NCBI GenBank assembly: GCA_013360295.1
Contig: JABWCL010000005.1
Location: forward strand, 1 to 64,000
From: Ignavibacteriaceae bacterium
GTDB taxonomy: Bacteria > Bacteroidota > Ignavibacteria > Ignavibacteriales > Ignavibacteriaceae
Length of the DNA: 64,000 bases
Direction of reading: 5' to 3'
Part shown: piece by piece, positions 1-6,395 of the stretch
Position numbering within the stretch: position 1 is the stretch's first letter
Layout of the letters: every line of letters starts with the position of its first letter
Made by a program: the position numbers and the translations under genes
The notes under the pieces: model-generated
What the model saw: the letters and a program-made list of their open reading frames with translations, nothing else
Database searches by the model: none
What the model was told of the DNA's origin: nothing

Positions 1-232
1 TGTTGGCTGCTACTAATATGTCGTTCCTACGGAACTTGGGGTGGTGATGTCGTGGCATTGTTGGCTGCTACTAATATGTCGTTCCTACGGAACTTGGGGC
101 GGTGATGTCGTGGCATTGTTGGCTGCTACTAATATGTCGTTCCTACGGAACTTGGGGTGGTGATGTCGAGGCATTGTTAGCTGCTACTAATACGTCGTTC
201 CTATGTAACTTGCTGGGGTGATATTGTCGAAA
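1..232. repeat. Four tandem copies of a 58-bp repeat
   Basis: Units start at 1, 59, 117 and 175. The first three are nearly identical; the fourth has diverged, especially toward its end. Each unit carries a short inverted repeat, GTTCC-TAC-GGAAC, followed by TTGGGG. The unit length is not a multiple of three, so the array is not a coding repeat. The array runs off the left edge of the window, so its true copy number is unknown. Function is not known; it has the look of a dispersed intergenic palindromic repeat that has been amplified in tandem. Confidence 0.9.
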
Positions 233-684
233 TCTTTTATTATCTTTTTAGGGGTTTACTATTCTTATGATCTTTACTCAATTGCCGGTGTTACTGGGAT
301 AAAAGAGAAAATCCTCTGTTAAGAAGTGACGAGGCGTAAACAAAGCAGTTGAAATTTTAATTCGAATAATAAAAATAAACGCAGGGTTCGAAAAATCAAA
401 ATAAAATAATTTTATTTTATTTGCGATTGAGGGTAATATTCCAAAAAAATGTTATAAATATTAACAGCAGTTTTTACTATTGTTGGCACGGGCGATGGAA
501 AGACTTCTTCGGGGATTTTGAGAAAATCGTTTAGTGGCTTCTTTACTAATTCGTTATTCCGTTGTTTTTCTGAAAAAGAAGTGACCGGTTTGCGTTTGCT
601 GAAGGGAATAAATAATATAATGGTTTAGTGTCACATTGATATTAAACTAAGTTTATTAACCTGATTTTCGTAGATGGATGTCAT
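233..684. other. Intergenic stretch, AT-rich, with one AT palindrome
   Basis: I see no gene here. The one clear structure is an AT-only inverted repeat, arms 399-408 and 413-422 (10 bp, AAATAAAATA type, 4-nt loop). The stretch may hold the promoter of the following secreted protein, but no confident promoter elements were found. Confidence 0.5.
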
Positions 685-1152
685 ATGAGGCGAACATTAC
701 TAATCTGTTTTTTTACTCTAGCAACGGGGATGATCAGTGCACAGACTGATACAATGTACATTCAGGTCGGAATTGAGCCGGTTAAGACATACCTTGTCTC
801 ACAAATCGATTCTATAACTTTTTACTTGCCGGTAACAGCTATTGAAACAACCGGAAAACAAATGGACCAGCCTGCAAATTTCGATCTCCTGCAAAATTTC
901 CCTAATCCCTTCAATCCTTCCACAATAATTCAATTTAATCTGCCCGCTGCAGGAAAGGTGCAGGTAAAAATCTTTGATCTTAATGGCTCAATGATACGAG
1001 AACTTTTCAAAGGAGAAAAGCAGGCGGGAAATTACAGTTATCAATGGGATGGGAAAGACCTTCGGGGAGTAACTATTGCAAGCGGAGTTTATTTATGCCT
1101 GGTTCAGTTTAATAATTCGTTCCTGAGTAAAAAAATGATCTACTTAAAGTGA
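685..1152 (+). CDS. Very short secreted protein: signal peptide plus T9SS type A sorting domain
   Basis: A 155-residue protein. Residues 1-20 are a signal peptide ending in SAQ. Residues 21-60 are a short segment containing the motif QIDSITFYLP, of a kind also seen at the N-terminus of FISUMP-type surface proteins. From about residue 65 to the end it is a canonical type IX secretion C-terminal sorting domain: NFPNPFNPST, a GKVQVKIFDLNG strand, an AGNYSYQWDG segment, SGVYLC and a terminal KKMIYLK. Almost no mature domain lies between export signal and sorting tail. It sits 18 bp upstream of the FISUMP gene and may be co-transcribed with it. It could be a genuine tiny surface protein or the remains of a larger cargo gene after an internal deletion. 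Confidence 0.8.
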   Translation: MRRTLLICFFTLATGMISAQTDTMYIQVGIEPVKTYLVSQIDSITFYLPVTAIETTGKQMDQPANFDLLQNFPNPFNPSTIIQFNLPAAGKVQVKIFDLNGSMIRELFKGEKQAGNYSYQWDGKDLRGVTIASGVYLCLVQFNNSFLSKKMIYLK

Positions 1153-1170
1153 TTAAAAACGGAATATTTT

Positions 1171-1903
1171 ATGAAAAAATTAATCTGTCTTCTGCTATTC
1201 TTTCTGACAATTACAGTAAACACTCAAACGATGATGCGAATATGGAAGAATGGTGTTAAAATTGACTCGGTAATTGTAACCAGTGACTTAAAGATAACGT
1301 TTGGAGCGGGAAGTAGCGCTTTTAATTGCGGTGTTTCTAAATGTCCATTATGAAGGAAAAACTTATAACACGGTGCAAATCGGTACGCAATGCTGGCTTA
1401 AAGAAAACCTTGATGTAGGTACAAGGGTAAACGGAAGCCAGAACCAAACTAATAACAGTACGATCGAAAAGTATTGCTATAATGACTTGGAATCAAACTG
1501 TGATACAAATGGCGGTTTATATCAATGGAACGAAGCGATGCAATACAGCATAACACCCGGAACCAGAGGAATATGTCCGCCGGGATGGCATATCCCGACA
1601 AATGCTGAATTCGAAGCATTAGCTGCAGCAGTAAATAATGACGGTAACGCATTAAAAGCTATTGGCCAGGGAAGTGGTGGAGGCGCCGGAACTAACACGA
1701 GCGGGTTCTCGGCCCTGTTGGCGGGCTACCGAGACTACGATGGCTTCTTCAACAATTTAAGCAGCAACGCTTTCTTTTGGAGTTCTTCTGAGAACGGTTC
1801 CTCTTTCGCAAGGCACGTATACCTGTACTACCTTAGCGCGAATATCTTCTTCGGCTACAACTATAAGGAGGTTGGGTTTAGTGTGCGGTGCGAGAAGGAT
1901 TAA
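1171..1903 (+). pseudogene. FISUMP-domain surface protein, interrupted by a frameshift
   Basis: The first part (1171-1353) has a signal peptide (MKKLICLLLFFLTITVNTQ) and a segment resembling the IDSITF motif of the upstream gene. The second part is a complete FISUMP domain (Fibrobacter succinogenes major paralogous domain): YEGKTYNTVQIGTQCW, LKENLDVGT, a cysteine pair CYNDLESNC, GGLYQWNEAM, GICPPGWHIPT, GYRDYDG, FWSSSENG and GFSVRC. The two parts are in different frames. Removing one A from the run AAA at 1339-1341 joins them as CGVSNVHYEGKTYNT, as expected for the family. This is either a real 1-bp frameshift or a sequence error. The 3' end looks like a DGR variable region (see 1730-1900). 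The domain has a C-type-lectin-like character and is probably displayed at the surface. Confidence 0.8.
1730..1900 (+). other. Candidate diversity-generating retroelement variable repeat (VR)
   Basis: This is the 3' end of the FISUMP coding region, ending at its stop codon. Where FISUMP proteins of DGR-target type usually have runs of Asn (AAC) codons, this copy has codons that keep the third base C but vary at positions 1 and 2: from 1805 on, TTC, CAC, TAC, TAC, TAC, AGC, ATC, TTC, TTC, GGC, TAC, AAC. Codons without adenine in the presumed template (TGG, TCT, GGT, GGG TTT) keep the family consensus. That is the footprint expected of adenine-specific mutagenesis. The final segment GTGCGGTGC at 1883-1891 could act as the initiation-of-homing end. 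No template repeat or reverse transcriptase is visible in this window. Confidence 0.55.
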
Positions 1904-1999
1904 TCTATCCCACGGAGCGGGACAGGTTTTTCTATTTTTTTATTTAAAAATGGAAAATGCAGGATTATGAAGTGACTTTTAAACTCCTAAAAAATTAAA

Positions 2000-2110
2000 A
2001 TGGCATTAACCGAAGAATTACCGGTATATAAGGCGCGTTATTGAAAATCCACCAGGATGATTTAACGCTGGAATTGTTAAATTAGTCTATGAAAATGAAA
2101 GAGCACGCAA
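2000..2110 (+). pseudogene. Probable remnant of an Avd-like four-helix-bundle gene
   Basis: From ATG 2000 the reading is MALTEELPVYKARY and then a stop at 2042. This resembles the start of Avd-like four-helix-bundle proteins (LPVYKASYDLLL type), which accompany DGR targets. After the stop, two other frames give LTLELL and then KLVYENERARNK, compatible with the second conserved helix of such proteins after an internal deletion and a frameshift. No intact reading frame remains. The position, about 100 bp downstream of the VR-like region, fits the usual DGR gene order, but the match is short and made by eye. Confidence 0.4.
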
Positions 2111-2318
2111 TAAGGTTAGCTTCCGAGGACCATTTAGTATGGGACTTGAGTTGAAATTTTTCGGCAACACTTATATTATTCCCTACTTTGTGAAGGACTC
2201 CTTGTATTAAATAAATCTAAAGAAGGGCGTTTAGTTTTGTGAAAATATTTTCGCTATATTATTATATTGCAGTCCTGAAGATTAACCGATTAAGATTTCA
2301 TAAAGTGAAGTATCTGCA

Positions 2319-2575
2319 TTGAGCCCGCCAGTATTTATAAAAGGAAATTACAGATTCCATTTTTTCTCAAAGGAAGAAAGCCGGATTCATATTCACGTTG
2401 TATCTCCTGACGGAGAAGCGAAATTTTGGTAAGAACCAACCGTCGCTTTAGCAAACTATACCGGATTTTCAAAAAGGCAATTATTGTATTTGCAAAAGAT
2501 TGTAGAAAAGAATAAAAATGAATTTTTTAAAAATGGAAAAACATTTTGAGACCGGAAATCACTAATATTCGGAAC
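2319..2575 (+). pseudogene. Broken DUF4160-family gene
   Basis: Reading from TTG 2319 gives SPPVFIKGNYRFHFFSKE, ESRIHIHVVSPDGEAKFW and then TAA at 2430-2432. In the same frame it continues EPTVALANYTGFSKRQLLYL. DUF4160 proteins have Leu at the place of the stop (KFWLEP), so a single TTA to TAA change explains it. The last part is also off frame: EKHF, the usual ending, appears in another frame after the T run at about 2523-2528. DUF4160 genes commonly sit next to DUF2442 genes as a small paired module, as here. This copy looks inactive. Confidence 0.65.
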
Positions 2576-2829
2576 ACGGTTTCTGGATTTTCATTAAAAA
2601 GAAAGAATATTTTCTTTCTTTTAATGAGTATCCGTGGTTTAAAAACGCCAATATCTCAGCCATAACAGATGTGGTGTATTTACATAACCATCATTTGTAC
2701 TGGCCTCAATTGGATGTGGATTTATCAACAGAAATTTTGGATAATCCGGAGAAATATCCGCTAACTTATAAAAAGAGTAATTCCAAGAGAGTAATCAAAC
2801 GGGTATCCGATAAAACTGCTGCTGTTTGA
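2546..2829 (+). pseudogene. DUF2442-family gene, frameshifted near its start
   Basis: A start-like segment RPEITNI (from TTG 2546) is followed in another frame by SEHGFWIFIKKKEYFLSFNE, then YPWFKNANISAITDVVYLHN, HHLYWPQLDVDLSTEIL, DNPEKYPLTYK and a stop at 2827-2829. The second part is a near-complete DUF2442 domain. The frame change lies near 2567-2571. It overlaps the end of the broken DUF4160 gene, as in intact pairs. DUF2442/DUF4160 pairs are small modules of unclear function, sometimes considered toxin-antitoxin-like. Both members here carry inactivating lesions. Confidence 0.65.
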
Positions 2830-2885
2830 AAATTAACGACTCAGATCAAATCTATAAGCGGAAAACTCTCGCTATTACTTTTGAC

Positions 2886-3278
2886 TCACTCCAGCGAAAG
2901 TGAAATTCTAAGCGCGCGGTCTATTTTTTTTAGTGTTTCTTTATGCAGTGAGCCAAACTTTGTGATCAGTCGCTGAGTCTTGTCAACTGTTCTAATCTGT
3001 CCGCAGTCAACATAACTTGCTTCTTTTAATCCTCCTTCTCCTTTTTCAAGAAAGATCATTACCGGCAGAGGGCGTGTAATCTCCTTTACACTTGAAACAG
3101 GCGCTATTATTGTTACCGGACTAAACTTGTTCCCGATATCATTCTGAATGATTACCGCAGGGCGGGCTTTACCGATTTCCTTCCCTACGATCGGATCAAG
3201 GTTGACAAGGAATACATCACCGCGGAGAACGGGTCCAGAGAATTCAGATCTAATCTTTGTCGGCATAATCCCACTCAT
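2886..3278 (-). CDS. MazF/PemK-like endoribonuclease toxin
   Basis: A 130-residue protein of the MazF/PemK/Kid fold. Visible family features are the first strand RGDVFLVNLDP, the segment GKARPAVIIQND, the strand VTIIAPVSS and the segment ASYVDCGQIRTVDKTQRL. Family members cut mRNA and block translation. The upstream antitoxin gene overlaps its start by 29 bp. Two in-frame starts, at 3278 and 3266, both lie inside the antitoxin gene, so the pair is probably translationally coupled. It seems intact, unlike the neighbouring DUF4160/DUF2442 genes. Confidence 0.85.
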   Translation of the reverse strand: MSGIMPTKIRSEFSGPVLRGDVFLVNLDPIVGKEIGKARPAVIIQNDIGNKFSPVTIIAPVSSVKEITRPLPVMIFLEKGEGGLKEASYVDCGQIRTVDKTQRLITKFGSLHKETLKKIDRALRISLSLE

Positions 3279-3504
3279 CCTGAGATTTCAGGTAATAGTT
3301 ATAATTAGCTTTATATCCTTCTTCAAGTTCACGGTTTATTTTTGCATTTTCGATCTTTGAGATGTACTCTTTAATTGCTTCGCGTACAACATCGCTAATA
3401 GTGGAATTTTCGTCTTCAGCAACTTTATAGATCTGCTCCGAGAGTTCTGAAGTTACGAACAGATTGATTCGTTCTTTGCCTTTGGGCTCTCGCATTTTGG
3501 GCAC
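3250..3504 (-). CDS. Ribbon-helix-helix (CopG/MazE-like) antitoxin
   Basis: A protein of about 84 residues with an N-terminal ribbon-helix-helix DNA-binding part: the strand ERINLFVTSELSEQIYKVAE, then STISDVVREAIKEYI. Its C-terminal half is charged and tyrosine-rich (EGYKANYNYYLKSQDEWDYA) and is the likely toxin-binding tail. Three in-frame starts are possible: GTG 3519, GTG 3504 and ATG 3495. I prefer GTG 3504 because AAAGGA lies 6 nt upstream. It neutralises the MazF-like partner and very likely represses its own operon through the palindrome just upstream. Confidence 0.8.
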   Translation of the reverse strand: MPKMREPKGKERINLFVTSELSEQIYKVAEDENSTISDVVREAIKEYISKIENAKINRELEEGYKANYNYYLKSQDEWDYADKD

Positions 3505-3520
3505 GCCGTTTCCTTTCACT

Positions 3521-3550
3521 AAAATATGTGCATAAAATTACACATATTTT
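3521..3550. promoter_or_regulatory. Palindromic operator of the toxin-antitoxin operon
   Basis: A perfect 10-bp inverted repeat: AAAATATGTG at 3521-3530 and CACATATTTT at 3541-3550, separated by 10 bp. It lies directly upstream of the antitoxin start. Ribbon-helix-helix antitoxins bind such repeats and repress their own operon, so this is the probable autoregulatory site. Confidence 0.6.
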
Positions 3551-3880
3551 TGCACAAGATCAAGCGCAAATTCCGACATATTATTTCCATATGAACCTTT
3601 GAACGTATTACGATTAAAAAATTAATTAGAGCCGTGATTGACTTTTAATACAAATGGAGATATGGTGAAAAATATTTCGATGTCGTAACAGAGCGGGAAT
3701 TTGATCTGAACCGATGTTTGGACTCCTGCTTCATCAGTGCTTCTGCCGGATCCGGGTGAATTAGCCGCTAAAAATTTTTCTCCTGTAAAAACTTTTCTAT
3801 TAGATTGTTGGAAAAAGATTGCTAAATTTTGAGAAATAAATACGGTGTTTAAACCGCTTGAATAATCATACGGAGAATTT
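3551..3880 (-). other. Gene-free stretch with a possible outer-membrane-barrel gene fragment
   Basis: No complete gene is seen. On the minus strand, 3622 to about 3860 reads openly as NTVFISQNLAIFFQQSNRKV, then FTGEKFLAANSPGSGRSTDE, then AGVQTSVQIKFPLCYDIEIF, and ends at a stop at 3622. Alternating hydrophobic residues resemble the last strands of an outer-membrane barrel. The rest of such a gene would have to lie where hemE now is, so this is at most a 3' remnant. The plus strand should also contain the hemE promoter. Confidence 0.3.
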
Positions 3881-4930
3881 TTGAATAAACTGAAAAATGA
3901 TCTTTTTCTTAAAGCCTGCCTGAAGCAAAAAACCGAGCGTACCCCCGTTTGGGTAATGAGACAGGCGGGAAGGTACCTGCCTGAATACCGCGCGGTGCGC
4001 GCTAAGGCGGACTTCCTGACTATGTGTAAAACCCCTGAACTTGCCTGTGAAGTCACCGTGCAGCCGGTTGATCTTATCGGCGTTGACGCGGCAATTATCT
4101 TTTCTGATATTCTGGTCATCCCGGAGGCGATGGGGATGGAACTGATTATGGAGGAGGGGAGAGGTCCGGTCTTTCCGGAACCTGTGCGTGATTCTGCCTC
4201 AGCCGCAAAACTGAAAAAGGTTGATCCTTTCAAAGAACTGAATTATGTTATGGAAGCCCTCAGGCAGACGAAAACCGCCCTCGACGGGAGAGTGCCTCTT
4301 ATTGGTTTTACCGGATCACCCTGGACGCTATTAACCTATATGGTAGAAGGGAAAGGATCGAAAACTTTTTCGGTGATTAAGAATTTTATATACAACCAGC
4401 CTAAGCTCGCTCACGAACTGCTTACTGAAATTTCGGTAGTTGCATCCGCGTATCTTTCGGCACAGATTGAATCAGGCGCGGACGCGGTACAGATATTCGA
4501 CACCTGGGGCGGCATTCTCTCTCCGCGTGATTATAACGAATTCAGCCTCCCTTATATTGAGATGGTAATCGAAGGCGTGAAGAGGAAAAAGCATCCCGTT
4601 ATCGTCTTTTCAAAAGGGGCGCATTTCGCTCTTAAGAAACTAAGCAAGAGCGGCGCAGATGTTGTCGGGCTTGACTGGACAATGGACATAAAAAAAGTAA
4701 GAAAAGAAATCGGTTCCCGCGTTGCTCTGCAGGGCAACCTTGATCCGACTCTGCTTTATGCTTCCCCCGAACGGATTAAGGAGGAAGTAAAAGCGGTGCT
4801 GAAAGCATACGGCAAGGGAACCGGACACGTTTTTAATCTAGGCCACGGAATTCACCCGGATACTGACCCGGAGAACCTGAAGGCAATGGTTAATTTTGTC
4901 AAAACCGAAAGCGTTAAATATCATAAGTAA
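3881..4930 (+). CDS. hemE: Uroporphyrinogen decarboxylase
   Basis: Converts uroporphyrinogen III to coproporphyrinogen III in heme synthesis, in the cytoplasm. The 349 residues match the family length. Signature segments are TPVWVMRQAGRYLPEYR near residue 20, the catalytic-Asp region AIIFSDILVIPEAMG, LIGFTGSPWTLLTYMVEGKG, AVQIFDTWGG and the C-terminal GHVFNLGHGIHPDTDPEN. The start is TTG with GGAG about 9 nt upstream (3871-3874); no ATG fits. hemN follows, so two heme steps are adjacent. Confidence 0.95.
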   Translation: MNKLKNDLFLKACLKQKTERTPVWVMRQAGRYLPEYRAVRAKADFLTMCKTPELACEVTVQPVDLIGVDAAIIFSDILVIPEAMGMELIMEEGRGPVFPEPVRDSASAAKLKKVDPFKELNYVMEALRQTKTALDGRVPLIGFTGSPWTLLTYMVEGKGSKTFSVIKNFIYNQPKLAHELLTEISVVASAYLSAQIESGADAVQIFDTWGGILSPRDYNEFSLPYIEMVIEGVKRKKHPVIVFSKGAHFALKKLSKSGADVVGLDWTMDIKKVRKEIGSRVALQGNLDPTLLYASPERIKEEVKAVLKAYGKGTGHVFNLGHGIHPDTDPENLKAMVNFVKTESVKYHK

Positions 4931-4954
4931 TAATAGTATTAATAACCCCTCCCG

Positions 4955-4980
4955 GCCTCCCCTTTATAAAAAGGGGAGGC
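4955..4980. terminator. Perfect 11-bp hairpin between hemE and hemN
   Basis: GCCTCCCCTTT at 4955-4965 pairs with AAAGGGGAGGC at 4970-4980 around the loop ATAA. Only GGAATTTT follows, so it is a weak intrinsic terminator at best. The sequence resembles CCTCCCC/GGGGAGG intergenic repeats that occur in many genomes, so it may be a dispersed repeat or an mRNA stabiliser between the two genes. Confidence 0.6.
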
Positions 4981-5000
4981 GGAATTTTGATTGTTTGTAA

Positions 5001-6380
5001 ATGAAATTTGAAGTTGATTTAAGTAAATTTAAAAAATATGACCGCCCGGGCCCGCGGTATACGAGTTATCCTACCGCGCCTCATTTTAATGATGATTTCA
5101 AGGCGAATGATTATCTCGATGAAATCGTAAAAACGAACTACGGCGATAATCTCCCGGGCCTTTCACTCTATTATCATATCCCTTACTGCGATACGCTATG
5201 CTACTTCTGCGGCTGTAATATGATCATCACCCGTAACAGGGAGAGGGTGAATGAATATATAAGTTATGTGAAAAAAGAGATTGACCTTCTGCGCACATAT
5301 TTGCTGCCCGACAGGAAAGTCGTTCAGTACCACTGGGGAGGAGGCACACCCACACATTTGACTCCCAATGAAATTAACAGCCTTGCCTCATATATAAAAG
5401 AGAGCTTTAACTTCACTCCCGACTCTGAGAATAGTTGTGAGATTGATCCCCGCGGATTAACTAAGGAACATCTTGCGGCTCTTCGCAATAACGGGTTCAA
5501 CCGCATAAGTATGGGCGTGCAGGATTTTAACGAGAAAGTACAAAAGGCGGTTAACCGCATCCAACCCGAAGATATGACCAGGCAGGTGATTGACTGGGTT
5601 AGGGAACTCGGATTCATAAGTATAAATCTTGATCTTATTTACGGCCTACCGTTCCAGACTCTGGAATCGTTTGAAGATACTGTAGATAAAATTATCGGTA
5701 TCTCGCCTGACCGTATTGCCGTATTTAATTACGCGCACGTCCCGTGGATGAAAAAGCATATGGGCCTGATCCGAGAGGAAGACCTTCCCAAACCGGAAGT
5801 AAAACTTAACATTCTTAAGATGACTATTGAGAAACTTACTTCAGCCGGTTATGAGTTTATCGGTATGGATCATTTCGCGAGACCGGAGGATGAATTGTCA
5901 GTCGCGCTGAAAGAGAAAAAACTCTACCGTAATTTCCAGGGCTACAGCACCCACGCCGGCGCTGACCTTTACGCTCTCGGCGTAACAGCCATCAGCCAAT
6001 TAAAAAACATTTACTCGCAGAATTACAAAACGGAAAAAGAGTATTATCAGTCACTTGACCAGGAGACACTCCCGATAGCCAAGGGATACAGGCTTTCTGA
6101 GGATGACCATATCAGGCGCCACGTTATTATGAAGATAATGTGCGACTTCGGGCTTAATATGCGTTCGGTTGAGGACATGTTTAATATCAATTTCCGAGAG
6201 TATTTTAAGTCAGGACTGGAAAACCTGAAAGCGATGGAAGAGGACGGCTTACTCAATTTCAGCGGCGACAACATTGAGATCTACCCAATCGGCAAACTCC
6301 TCATCAGGAATATTGCGATTAACTTTGACGGGTATATCGAGCGGAAACAGGATAACGCTAAATATTCAAGGACGGTTTAA
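5001..6380 (+). CDS. hemN: Oxygen-independent coproporphyrinogen III oxidase
   Basis: A radical-SAM enzyme of 459 residues that oxidatively decarboxylates coproporphyrinogen III to protoporphyrinogen IX without oxygen. The N-terminus has YDRPGPRYTSYPTAPHF. The iron-sulfur motif is Cys63-x3-Cys67-x2-Cys70 followed by GC (HIPYCDTLCYFCGC), as in true HemN and unlike HemW. The segment HWGGGTPTHLT is the SAM-binding glycine motif, and the C-terminal HemN domain includes GYSTHAGADLYALGV. Together with hemE this implies anaerobic heme synthesis. pduS follows after 15 bp. Confidence 0.95.
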   Translation: MKFEVDLSKFKKYDRPGPRYTSYPTAPHFNDDFKANDYLDEIVKTNYGDNLPGLSLYYHIPYCDTLCYFCGCNMIITRNRERVNEYISYVKKEIDLLRTYLLPDRKVVQYHWGGGTPTHLTPNEINSLASYIKESFNFTPDSENSCEIDPRGLTKEHLAALRNNGFNRISMGVQDFNEKVQKAVNRIQPEDMTRQVIDWVRELGFISINLDLIYGLPFQTLESFEDTVDKIIGISPDRIAVFNYAHVPWMKKHMGLIREEDLPKPEVKLNILKMTIEKLTSAGYEFIGMDHFARPEDELSVALKEKKLYRNFQGYSTHAGADLYALGVTAISQLKNIYSQNYKTEKEYYQSLDQETLPIAKGYRLSEDDHIRRHVIMKIMCDFGLNMRSVEDMFNINFREYFKSGLENLKAMEEDGLLNFSGDNIEIYPIGKLLIRNIAINFDGYIERKQDNAKYSRTV

Positions 6381-6395
6381 GAGTCAATCATTACT

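Noticed and set aside
1-232. Possible CRISPR array
   Set aside because: The units are contiguous and the whole 58-bp unit is repeated; there are no unique spacers.
1449-1652. 67-codon minus-strand open frame in the FISUMP gene
   Set aside because: Antisense to the well-conserved FISUMP domain.
1904-1930. TCCC-ACGGAGC-GGGA as the DGR hairpin after the variable repeat
   Set aside because: The stem is only 4 bp; too weak to be called the structured element seen in known DGRs.
3622-4233. Long minus-strand open frame across the hemE start
   Set aside because: It overlaps the strongly supported hemE gene on the other strand. Only the part outside hemE (3622-3860) has any protein-like character, and that is listed as a weak remnant.
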